From Bacteroidales bacterium (GTDB lineage Bacteria > Bacteroidota > Bacteroidia > Bacteroidales > UBA932), in NCBI GenBank assembly GCA_004555145.1, contig SFJB01000031.1, positions 1 through 13,459 on the forward strand: a stretch of DNA of 13,459 nt. The letters run 5' to 3'. The stretch's first letter is position 1; the number at the start of each line of letters is the position of its first letter. The notes under the pieces were generated by a model. That model was not told the DNA's origin. It did no database searches and worked only from the letters and a program-made list of their open reading frames with translations. Position numbers and translations under genes: made by a program. Shown piece by piece: positions 6,510 to 13,459 of this stretch.

Positions 6510-9500
6510 ATGGAAGTCAAGGGGATACGCTCATATATTCTTGCAAGGCTGGCCGGACTGCTGGTAGTCGCGGTGATGGGCCTTGTGCTTGCAGTGCAGA
6601 CCCCCAAGGTGCAGACCTGGCTCTCCCGCAAAGCCATTGACAGATTCGCCGACAAGTTTGACGGCGAACTCAGCTGCTCCGAGATTGGAATACTTCCATC
6701 CGGTGCCCTCATACTCAGGGACGTGCTCCTTCTCGACAGCGACCCCTACACGGAGGACATCCACGAACGCGGCTGGGAACCCGTCGACACGGTGTTCTAT
6801 GCGCGCAGCATAAGCGCAACCTTCTCGCTGAAGAGCATCTTCGACCGCAAGGGCATACACATAGGGCGTCTGGACGTGCACGACGCATTCTTCCACCTCG
6901 CCATAGAGCCCGGCGAGTACATCACCAACATCAACAGGATCTTCAGGCAAAAGCCAAGCGTACCGGACCGCACTCCGGGACCGGACATATTCGACATCCG
7001 CAAGGCTGTTGTGGAAGGTGTGCGATACAGGATGCAGAGTTACCTGCCCGAGCTCCGCGTGGGTGGGGACGGTCACGCCATCAACTATGACGACATGGAC
7101 CTGCTTGCGTACGCGAAGGGAAGCCGTTTGAAGTTCACAGGCAACAGGATGTACGGCAAGCTGGATGAGCTCAGCGCAGAAGAGAAGTGCGGTTTGCGCA
7201 TAGATGAGCTCAGCGGCAGCTTCGCAGTGGGTATGGGCAAGACGCGAATCGAAAACATACATTACAGAGACAGCCTCAGCGACATAAAGTTGAAGTACTA
7301 TGAGATGAGCTACGACAGTCCAAAGTCATTCAACGATTTTGTCGGCGAGGTACGGATGCAGGTGGCTTTCAAGCCTTCAGTCGTGGCTATGGAAACCCTG
7401 GACAGGTATGCCGGGTCCTTCCCGGGCAACCGCTCGGTTTTCGAGGTGGAAAGCGGTGTGTTCGAAGGTTTCGTCAACGATTTCAAGCTGGATGATTTCC
7501 GTTTCACCGACAGCTACAGCAAGCTCAGCGGTGAAGTCGACTGCCGCATCATAGGTTTGCCGGACGTGGAAGCCATGCTAACCGATATACAGGTGAATAG
7601 CTTGAAATTCAGCATCCCCGCTCTGGGACGCTTCATCTCGGGTTTCGGGGTGCAACTTCCGCGGGATGCATACAAATATGCAAAGGGCGTTTCCTTCAAT
7701 CTCAACGCAGGGATTTCCGGCCCTCTCAACAGAATGAAAATCAATGGCAGTCTTTATTCCAATGCAGGGCGCCTGAGATTGTCCGGAGACATACGCAACG
7801 CTCTGGACCAGCGCAGGGCCGTGCAGATATATGCCGGTCTGAATGCCACGGAACTTGATGCAGGAAAGCTCAGCGGGGTGCGCGGATTGGGAAAGTGCAG
7901 TTTCTACACCGAACTGGATGCCACACTGCGCCAGGGCATACCGGACATCAGGATGGACAGTCTTTCCGTAAGCCGTTTCCAGGCCTTCGGCTACGATTAC
8001 TCCAACATCTCCGCCAAGGCGTACATAGACAATGGAACTGCGACGCTCAGGCTCCTCAGTTCCGACCCCGCCCTGAACCTCAGTCTGGACGCGCTCGCCG
8101 ACCTTTCCCCAGACAGGGAGGACAAGCACTACAAAGTGGACGCAAAAGTGGACAATGCGGACCTCTACGCCCTGGAAGTCGACAAGCGCGGCATTTCCAG
8201 GCTCAGTTTCGAGCTCAACGCAGACCTCATTGCCAAGGGCGGATTCTTTGACGGAAAAATCGACCTGAACGGACTTGAACTCGAGAACAGCGCAGCCCGC
8301 AACGGCATAGGAGATATACATTTGAGGGCGTACCGCCTGGGATTCGACCAGTACTTCACGATGGAGGCTCCGTTCGCAAATCTGAGCGCCTCCGGAGAAA
8401 ACGGTTTCTACAGACTTGCTGAAGACCTTCAGTACCTGACCGCACGCAAGGAACTGCCTGCCCTATACTCGGTTTCCGACACAGTCAAGTCCAGGAATTT
8501 CGGCCACTACGACTTCCGCATAGAAACGGGAGACAGCCGCAAACTCTGTTCCTTCCTCCTTCCGGGACTGTTCATCGCAGACGGAAGCAACGCCGAAATG
8601 GAAATAGGCGACGGAGGGGAACTCTATTTCAACATATCCTCCCCGCTCCTCGCATACGGCAACAACTTCCTGCGCAGCGCCAATCTTTCTTTCGACAACT
8701 TCGACGACGCCTTGAGGCTCCTGCTCGAAGGTGAGAACATACGCTTCAACCGCATAGATATGAACAGGCCCCGCCTGAACCTGTCCGCCGACAGCAACAA
8801 CTTTTCGCTCGGGATGAACTTCGATCAGGTACCGGGCATCTCCGAAGGCGGAGACTTCTATATGGATGGCCTCATATACAGGGACTCGCTCGATGCCCTG
8901 GTGCTTCGAGCTCACCCGCTGGAGTCTTTCCTTTCAGTGGGTGAATCCGTCTGGAGTTTCAGCGAATCCGACATCTCCGTAAGGGGCAGCGACCTGTATG
9001 TGGACCGCTTGGACATAAGCAACGGAAATCAGTCCATACTTCTTGACGGTGGCATATCCCGTGACAGGAGCGACACCCTCTTCCTGAAGATTTCCGACGT
9101 AGACCTGTCCTTCATCGACGAGTTCCTTCCTCAGCCTTACGGCATACGCGGCAAGGTCAACGGAATGGCCTTCCTGGATTCAGAGCTGGGGCGCGCCCTT
9201 GGAATGCTGGCGGACATACGCCTGGATTCCCTGAGCATAGCCGGAGCCGATGCCGGAAAGCTCCGCATTTCAGGCATACTGAAGGACGATGGCGAGGATT
9301 TGGAGTTCTTCGTCAACAATGAAGTCGGAGGAAAGGACAGCTTCTATGCCAACGGACTATACTATCTGGACGACGGGCGAATGGACATCTCAGCTGATTT
9401 CAATCGTCTGGAGCTCAAGCCGATAGCTGCTTTCCTAAAAGACTATTTCGAGAGCATGGACGGCAGTCTCAGCGGAAAGCTGAGGCTGCAGGGACCAATC

Positions 9501-11072
9501 GGAGGGATGAACATAGAGAGCCAGGACCTCAGATTGGAGAACGTGGGGGCGCTGCTGTCCGTGACAGGTGTTCAGTATTACGTCGACGGGCCGGTCAGGC
9601 TGGCTAATGACGGCATACATTTCGAGCGGCTGAGCATACGCGACGACTCCTACGGCAGGGGCAGTTTCAACGGAGTGCTCAAGCACAGCAATCTGAGCAA
9701 CTTCAGTCTTGACTCCAGGATAGAAGTGGACAATATGAAGTTCGTCGATGCACAGGAAGAGAGCGGGCGCAGTTTCTACGGACTCCTGCGCGGCGGAGGA
9801 TTCGCGGACATACGGGGACCGCTGGATGCCCTGGAAATCGAGGGAAGCATACACACCCAGGGCGACGGAAACGTGCACATTCCTATGGGAGGTGCCACCG
9901 CCAGCACGAGCAATCTGCTCAGTTTCACCGAAGAAGTCAAGGAAATCGATCCTTACGACGAAATGATGAATACGCTCGTACAGGAAATGACGCGCAGTTC
10001 AGACATTAGCATCAAGGCGGAAGTAAGCGTGCACAGCGGAGTCAAGGCATACGTGGAAATAGACAAGTCTTCGGGCAACCTCGCTTCGTTCAGCGGAAGC
10101 GGTTCGGTAAGCCTGTCCCTGCGCCCGAAGTATGACCAGTTCAAACTCAACGGAGACTTCAACATCAATGAAGGAAACTACCAGTTCGCGATACCGGGTG
10201 TGCTGTCCAAGGACTTCAGCGTCCAGGAAGGCAGTTCCATCAAGTTTGGCGGCGATCTTTTGGACACCGAACTGGATATCCAGGCCCTCTACAAACTCAA
10301 GGCTTCGCTCGACCCTCTGCTCGGAGACCGCAGCAGCGAAGGTCTCAAGCGCAGCGTAGAGTGCGGCATCAACATAAGCGAAAGGCTGAAGAACCCTCGC
10401 ATCAACTTCAGCATCAATGTTCCCGACCTCAACCCTACCACGCGCTCCCAGGTGGAATCCTCGCTGTCCACGGAAGACAAGGTGCAGAAGCAGTTCCTGT
10501 CCCTCCTGCTGATGGGCTCATTCATTCCTGATGAAAGCTCGGGAGTGTTCAACGGAAGCGATGTACTCCTATCCAACGTCACCGGTCTGATGGCCAACCA
10601 GCTCAACTCCATACTTCAGAAGCTGGAGATTCCTGTCGACGTGGGTATAGGTTATCAGGGACTCGTTGACGGCAACAATGTCTTCGACGTGGCAATTTCC
10701 ACCCAGCTCTTCAACAACAGGGTAATAGTCGGCGGAAGTGTCGCCAACCGCAAATACAACAACAGTGCGGGCAACGGGGATATGATAGGCGACCTGGACA
10801 TACAGATCAAGCTCGACCCTGAGGGCAAGTTCCGCTTCAACCTCTTCTCCCACTCGGCCGACGAGTACTCCAGCTACCTGGATCTCTCCCAGCGCAACGG
10901 CGTGGGTATAAGCTACCAGAAGGAATACACCAAGTTCGAGGAGTTCTTCAGAAGCATTTTCGGGAAGAAGGACAAGGATGCCGACACGAGCCTGGAACAG
11001 ACCATAATCAAGATTGAAAACGATGACAAGCAAGGGGAAACTCTACCTGATACCTACTCCGCTGGGAGATAA
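6510..11072 (+). CDS. tamB: TamB-domain translocation/assembly (or lipid-transport) module protein
   Basis: The product has 1520 residues. An N-terminal signal anchor covers about residues 8-28 (YILARLAGLLVVAVMGLVLAV). It is followed by 'VQTPKVQTWLSRKAIDRFADKF', the usual AsmA/TamB-type opening. The long middle is beta-rich with no Cys clusters, as expected for the groove-like 'beta-taco' of TamB proteins that spans the periplasm. The C-terminal TamB domain (DUF490) covers roughly residues 1090-1480, with recognisable stretches such as 'FNINEGNYQFAIPG', 'DLLDTELDIQALYKLKA', 'KQFLSLLLMGSF' and 'LFNNRVIVGGSV'. In Proteobacteria TamB works with TamA in outer-membrane protein assembly or in phospholipid transport; no TamA-like gene is in the window. 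The next Met after residue 1 is inside the anchor, and a stop codon lies two codons upstream, so the start is well fixed. A charged tail of about 45 residues follows the domain, and its end overlaps the next gene. Divergent from tsaD, an arrangement I recall from other Bacteroidota. Confidence 0.93.
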   Translation: MEVKGIRSYILARLAGLLVVAVMGLVLAVQTPKVQTWLSRKAIDRFADKFDGELSCSEIGILPSGALILRDVLLLDSDPYTEDIHERGWEPVDTVFYARSISATFSLKSIFDRKGIHIGRLDVHDAFFHLAIEPGEYITNINRIFRQKPSVPDRTPGPDIFDIRKAVVEGVRYRMQSYLPELRVGGDGHAINYDDMDLLAYAKGSRLKFTGNRMYGKLDELSAEEKCGLRIDELSGSFAVGMGKTRIENIHYRDSLSDIKLKYYEMSYDSPKSFNDFVGEVRMQVAFKPSVVAMETLDRYAGSFPGNRSVFEVESGVFEGFVNDFKLDDFRFTDSYSKLSGEVDCRIIGLPDVEAMLTDIQVNSLKFSIPALGRFISGFGVQLPRDAYKYAKGVSFNLNAGISGPLNRMKINGSLYSNAGRLRLSGDIRNALDQRRAVQIYAGLNATELDAGKLSGVRGLGKCSFYTELDATLRQGIPDIRMDSLSVSRFQAFGYDYSNISAKAYIDNGTATLRLLSSDPALNLSLDALADLSPDREDKHYKVDAKVDNADLYALEVDKRGISRLSFELNADLIAKGGFFDGKIDLNGLELENSAARNGIGDIHLRAYRLGFDQYFTMEAPFANLSASGENGFYRLAEDLQYLTARKELPALYSVSDTVKSRNFGHYDFRIETGDSRKLCSFLLPGLFIADGSNAEMEIGDGGELYFNISSPLLAYGNNFLRSANLSFDNFDDALRLLLEGENIRFNRIDMNRPRLNLSADSNNFSLGMNFDQVPGISEGGDFYMDGLIYRDSLDALVLRAHPLESFLSVGESVWSFSESDISVRGSDLYVDRLDISNGNQSILLDGGISRDRSDTLFLKISDVDLSFIDEFLPQPYGIRGKVNGMAFLDSELGRALGMLADIRLDSLSIAGADAGKLRISGILKDDGEDLEFFVNNEVGGKDSFYANGLYYLDDGRMDISADFNRLELKPIAAFLKDYFESMDGSLSGKLRLQGPIGGMNIESQDLRLENVGALLSVTGVQYYVDGPVRLANDGIHFERLSIRDDSYGRGSFNGVLKHSNLSNFSLDSRIEVDNMKFVDAQEESGRSFYGLLRGGGFADIRGPLDALEIEGSIHTQGDGNVHIPMGGATASTSNLLSFTEEVKEIDPYDEMMNTLVQEMTRSSDISIKAEVSVHSGVKAYVEIDKSSGNLASFSGSGSVSLSLRPKYDQFKLNGDFNINEGNYQFAIPGVLSKDFSVQEGSSIKFGGDLLDTELDIQALYKLKASLDPLLGDRSSEGLKRSVECGINISERLKNPRINFSINVPDLNPTTRSQVESSLSTEDKVQKQFLSLLLMGSFIPDESSGVFNGSDVLLSNVTGLMANQLNSILQKLEIPVDVGIGYQGLVDGNNVFDVAISTQLFNNRVIVGGSVANRKYNNSAGNGDMIGDLDIQIKLDPEGKFRFNLFSHSADEYSSYLDLSQRNGVGISYQKEYTKFEEFFRSIFGKKDKDADTSLEQTIIKIENDDKQGETLPDTYSAGR

Positions 11073-11730
11073 CCCGGTGGAAGAAGTCATACCGAAGCAC
11101 GTGTTGGAAACGGCGTGCAGCCTTAGGCGTTTCGTGGTTGAACAGACCAGAACCGCGCGCAGGTTCCTTTCCAGATACGGGCTCAAGGGCCACGTGGATG
11201 AGCTTGAATTCCACGAGCTCAACGAGCACAGCACCGACGATGAGGTGCGCTCGCTGATGTCACTGTTCGACGGTAGCGATGTGGGACTGCTCTCTGAGGC
11301 CGGACTTCCCGCCGTAGCCGATCCAGGTGCGCGACTGGTGGAGCTCTGCCACCTTCAGGGTGTGGAGGTCGTACCTCTGGTAGGTCCGTCATCACTTATG
11401 ATGGCGCTGATGGCTTCCGGGCTCAACGGGCAGTGCTTCGAATTCTGCGGCTATATCCCCGCAAAAGCAGACAGCCGCAAAGCAGCCCTGCGCAGCCTGG
11501 AGAAACAGTCGCGAGCCGCTTCTCGCAGCGAAATCATCATCGAGACCCCGTACCGCAATGACGCCCTGTTTGCGGATATGCTTCAAAACCTGTCCCCGGA
11601 CACGCGTATCTGCGTCGCCGCCGACATCAGTCTCCCCACCCAGTACATACGCACGGCACGCGTGGCGCAGTGGCGCAAGTCACCCATCACCATAGGCAAA
11701 CGTCCCTGCGTATTCATAATACTTGCATAG
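11023..11730 (+). CDS. RsmI-like SAM-dependent methyltransferase (tetrapyrrole methylase fold, COG0313)
   Basis: The product has 235 residues from the ATG at 11023; a TTG at 11014 is a less likely start giving three more residues. The tetrapyrrole-methylase fold is seen in 'GKLYLIPTPLGD' (5-16), 'SEAGLPAVADPG' (91-102) and 'LVGPSSLMMALMASGLNG' (109-126), which match the SAM-binding and dimer motifs of RsmI, the enzyme that 2'-O-methylates C1402 of 16S rRNA. It differs from RsmI: 'GDNPVEEVIPKHV' replaces the GNLEDIT-type segment, 'LNEHS' stands where RsmI has a (D/E)HN-type motif, and the C-terminal extension of about 50 residues is missing. This fits a shorter Bacteroidota COG0313 paralog that I recall, so I give no symbol; automated pipelines may call it rsmI. 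It starts 50 bp inside tamB and ends 4 bp before mtaB, so translation is probably coupled. Confidence 0.85.
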   Translation: MTSKGKLYLIPTPLGDNPVEEVIPKHVLETACSLRRFVVEQTRTARRFLSRYGLKGHVDELEFHELNEHSTDDEVRSLMSLFDGSDVGLLSEAGLPAVADPGARLVELCHLQGVEVVPLVGPSSLMMALMASGLNGQCFEFCGYIPAKADSRKAALRSLEKQSRAASRSEIIIETPYRNDALFADMLQNLSPDTRICVAADISLPTQYIRTARVAQWRKSPITIGKRPCVFIILA

Positions 11731-11734
11731 TCCA

Positions 11735-12997
11735 ATGAAAATAGCATTTCTCACCCTCGGCTGCAAGCTCAACTACGCTGAAACCTCCACTTATGAGAGG
11801 GGATTCATCGAGAACGGATTCGAAGTCGTGCAATGGAGCGAAAAGGCTGACATATACCTCGTGAACACCTGTTCCGTGACCGCAACCTCTGACAGCAAGT
11901 CACGCAACCTTATACGCAAGGTGCACAGGGTCAATCCCGAAGCCAAGATAGTCGTAACCGGGTGCAGCGCCCAGCTGCGACGCGATGAAATCGAGCGTAT
12001 TGAGGGCGTATCACGGGTATTCGGAGCAGAGGAGAAATCACTTGTGGTAGCTCAGAGCCTGGCACTTCTGGGCATTGAGCCGGCAAAGCAGCGGGATTCG
12101 GACCATTGCGGGGACGTACCGGCAGTATTCGGAGCCTATAGCACAGGAGAGCGCACGCGTTCCTTCCTAAAGGTCCAGGATGGCTGCAACAATTTCTGCA
12201 AGTACTGCACAGTTCCTTACGCCAGGGGAAGAAGCAGAAATATCAGCATAGCAGAAGCTGTGGAGAACGCGAAGAGCATTGCTGCGGCAGGAGTCAAGGA
12301 GATAGTGCTCACAGGAGTGAATACGGGCGATTTCGGACGCAGCACCGGTGAGAGCTTCCTCGCTCTGCTGCAGGCCTTGAACGAAGTTCCTGGGATAGAG
12401 CGGTACCGTATCTCCAGCATCGAGCCCAATCTGCTTACGGAGGAAATCATAAGCTGGATTGCTTCAGGCACCAAATTCCAAGCTCACTTCCACATCCCTT
12501 TGCAGACCGGCTCCGACGAGTTGCTGAAGCTTATGGGACGCCATTATGACACAGCCTTCTTCGAGGAGAAGATTGCCTGCGTACGAAGGGCAATGGAAGC
12601 CCCGGGGAAGCCTCTTGTCTTTTTCGGGATAGACCTTATGGTGGGGCTGCCTGGTGAAACTCCGGAGCTCTTCGAACAGTCCAAGGCTTTTATAGAAAGA
12701 ATACATCCTGCATTCATCCACGTATTTCCGTATTCCAGAAGACCGGGCACTCCGGCAGCCTCTATGCCTGGGCAGGTTGACGAACAGGAGAAGAAGCGCA
12801 GAGTTGCAGTATTGGAGGAATTGAGTTCAAGACTCCACGCCGAGTTCATTGAAGCGAACAGGGGCGTCCGGGAAACTGTCCTTTTCGAATCAGCTTGCAA
12901 ACAAGGCCTTATGGAGGGTTACACGGGCAACTACATACGCATTTCCCGTCCGTATGACCCCGGCCTTGTGAATACCCTGGTGGATGTGACGATATAG
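11735..12997 (+). CDS. mtaB: tRNA t6A37 C2-methylthiotransferase MtaB
   Basis: MtaB is a radical-SAM enzyme that converts t6A37 to ms2t6A37, known in bacteria for tRNA-Lys(UUU). The product has 420 residues. The N-terminal methylthiotransferase domain holds the three auxiliary-cluster Cys: Cys10 in 'TLGCKLNYAE', Cys46 in 'VNTCSVTA' and Cys77 in 'VTGCSAQ'. The radical-SAM cluster is C141-NNF-C145-KY-C148 in 'VQDGCNNFCKYCTVPYARG'. Downstream are 'HFHIPLQTGSDELLKLMGR' (251-269) and 'GLPGETPE'; the last 55-60 residues are the short TRAM-like tRNA-binding end. The 'GCKLNYAE' form of the first Cys motif separates MtaB from MiaB and RimO. I chose the ATG at 11735, 4 bp after the preceding stop; an in-frame TTG at 11723 would add four residues but gives a worse fit. 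It uses the product of TsaD, whose gene lies on the other side of tamB. Confidence 0.95.
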   Translation: MKIAFLTLGCKLNYAETSTYERGFIENGFEVVQWSEKADIYLVNTCSVTATSDSKSRNLIRKVHRVNPEAKIVVTGCSAQLRRDEIERIEGVSRVFGAEEKSLVVAQSLALLGIEPAKQRDSDHCGDVPAVFGAYSTGERTRSFLKVQDGCNNFCKYCTVPYARGRSRNISIAEAVENAKSIAAAGVKEIVLTGVNTGDFGRSTGESFLALLQALNEVPGIERYRISSIEPNLLTEEIISWIASGTKFQAHFHIPLQTGSDELLKLMGRHYDTAFFEEKIACVRRAMEAPGKPLVFFGIDLMVGLPGETPELFEQSKAFIERIHPAFIHVFPYSRRPGTPAASMPGQVDEQEKKRRVAVLEELSSRLHAEFIEANRGVRETVLFESACKQGLMEGYTGNYIRISRPYDPGLVNTLVDVTI

Positions 12998-13021
12998 TAC
13001 CCTGTCTTGGGTCTTGCCACT

Positions 13022-13056
13022 ATTTGCCTGAACGACAATTTTACATTTAGGCAAAT
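13022..13056 (+). other. Imperfect inverted repeat / RNA hairpin after mtaB
   Basis: Arms 13022-13032 and 13046-13056 pair over 11 bp (core ATTTGCCT / AGGCAAAT, one G-U pair when read as plus-strand RNA), with a 13-nt loop. It begins 24 bp after the mtaB stop. No U-run follows, so it is not a standard terminator; it could stabilise the 3' end of the message or be an operator. Confidence 0.4.
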
Positions 13057-13087
13057 CACAGAATTTGACTTATCTTCAAAGAAATTT

Positions 13088-13116
13088 GTCGCTTTTTCAA
13101 TTTTTGAAAGGGCGAC
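13088..13116 (+). terminator. Probable terminator of the tamB-mtaB operon
   Basis: A 13-bp stem (arms 13088-13100 and 13104-13116) with a TTT loop; two of its pairs are G-U in plus-strand RNA and would be A-C mismatches on the other strand, so the structure favours plus-strand RNA. A T-rich stretch (13118-13131, including TTTTGTTTT) follows a few bases later rather than immediately, so termination may be incomplete or this may be an end-stabilising stem. It lies 91 bp after mtaB and upstream of the next promoter. Confidence 0.5.
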
Positions 13117-13123
13117 ATCTCAT

Positions 13124-13158
13124 TTTGTTTTCAGATCGCAATGCTTGAATTATCTTTG
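13124..13158 (+). promoter_or_regulatory. Candidate promoter for the lipoprotein gene at 13206
   Basis: TATCTTTG at 13151-13158 matches the Bacteroidota -7 consensus TAnnTTTG perfectly. A TTTG at 13124-13127 could be the -33 element, with a spacer of 23 bp, slightly longer than usual. Transcription would start near 13164, leaving an AT-rich leader of about 40 nt without a Shine-Dalgarno site. Confidence 0.55.
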
Positions 13159-13205
13159 TTAAAATTTGAACCAGAATTATATTAACTCAAAAATCATACA
13201 AAATA

Positions 13206-13459
13206 ATGAAAAGATCCACCTTCCTGTTTGCATTGCCTGTCATAGCGCTGACTGCAATCCTGGCCTGTGTTTCATGCAAGAAAGAAACCCCTTTCAAGGC
13301 AGGGCATATCACCGATGAGAGCAAGCTTGCCATGCTCCGTTCCATCAAGGACCTTGACGGCACAGGACGTCTTTATGAAATCTATTACACCGAGGACTAC
13401 AAACTGGAAGAAGTGCTCAAGTCCAACATTACCGATGTCAACAAACTCTTCCAATATAT
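13206..13459 (+). CDS. 5' part of a lipoprotein, possibly a linear amide C-N hydrolase (cut by window end)
   Basis: The frame opens at the ATG at 13206 (ataATG, after an A-rich leader) and runs off the window after 84 codons. Residues 1-20 are a hydrophobic signal; lipidation could be at Cys21 (I-L-A-C) or Cys24 (C-V-S-C followed by K-K-E, a common Bacteroidota pattern). The segment after that, 'GRLYEIYYTEDYKLEEVLK' (residues 54-72) and 'ITDVNKLFQY', reminds me of the region just before the catalytic Cys in Bacteroidota choloylglycine-hydrolase-like (linear amide C-N hydrolase) lipoproteins, but no catalytic residue is visible yet. The function is therefore tentative, while the lipoprotein call is firm. 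It has its own candidate promoter and appears to be a separate transcription unit from mtaB. Confidence 0.7.
   Translation, partial: MKRSTFLFALPVIALTAILACVSCKKETPFKAGHITDESKLAMLRSIKDLDGTGRLYEIYYTEDYKLEEVLKSNITDVNKLFQY

Noticed and set aside
6458..6712. In-frame upstream extension of tsaD by 85 codons
   Set aside because: It crosses the divergent promoters, is antisense to the start of tamB, and the ATG at 6457 gives the standard TsaD N-terminus and length.
6531..8321. Two minus-strand frames of about 245 codons inside tamB
   Set aside because: Antisense shadows with Val/His-rich translations and no signals; tamB is continuous through both.
10569..11033. 154-codon minus-strand frame opposite the tamB C-terminus
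   Set aside because: No family resemblance, and it is opposite the best-conserved part of the TamB domain.
13003..13016. Short direct repeat GTCTTG-G-GTCTTG after mtaB
   Set aside because: Two copies of 6 bp only; expected by chance and without other context.

Overview
The window looks like an ordinary chromosomal stretch from a Bacteroidales (Bacteroidota) organism with fairly GC-rich genes. Four things support this. The gene families are typical of the phylum: a DUF6029 outer-membrane protein, an Omp28-type lipoprotein, a large TamB protein and a short COG0313 methyltransferase. Candidate promoters match the phylum's -7 element TAnnTTTG. The translation starts seen lack Shine-Dalgarno sequences and tend to follow A-rich leaders. 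The lipoprotein signals have acidic or Lys-rich residues after the Cys. I cannot resolve the genus. I see no mobile element, CRISPR array, tRNA, rRNA or integrase.

Layout. (1) Positions 1-3892, plus strand: an envelope-protein unit made of the 3' part of a secreted or surface protein (start outside the window), a DUF6029 beta-barrel-like protein whose start overlaps it by 17 bp, and an Omp28-family lipoprotein with a thioredoxin-like CxxC site 24 bp further on. (2) Positions 3889-6457, minus strand: tsaD followed 31 bp later by a COG2509 FAD-dependent oxidoreductase, probably one transcript. This unit runs head-on into the first, and the two stop codons overlap. (3) Positions 6458-6509: a 52-bp divergent promoter region with two perfect -7 boxes facing opposite ways, only 12 bp apart. 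(4) Positions 6510-12997, plus strand: a 1520-residue TamB-type protein, an RsmI-like SAM-dependent methyltransferase starting 50 bp inside the tamB 3' end, and mtaB 4 bp after that, so probably one operon. (5) Positions 12998-13205: an AT-rich spacer with two hairpins and a candidate promoter. (6) From 13206: the start of another lipoprotein, cut by the window end and possibly a linear amide C-N hydrolase.

How the genes work together. TsaD (t6A37 synthesis) and MtaB (2-methylthiolation of t6A37) act one after the other on the same tRNA nucleotide and lie on opposite sides of tamB. TamB, the DUF6029 protein, the Omp28 lipoprotein and the two end genes all belong to the cell envelope. The most testable new ideas are a functional link between the CxxC of the Omp28 protein and a Cys pair near the C-terminus of the DUF6029 protein, a leaderless tamB transcript, and mutually exclusive divergent promoters. 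I found no convincing wholly new system; most of the window is housekeeping and envelope genes.
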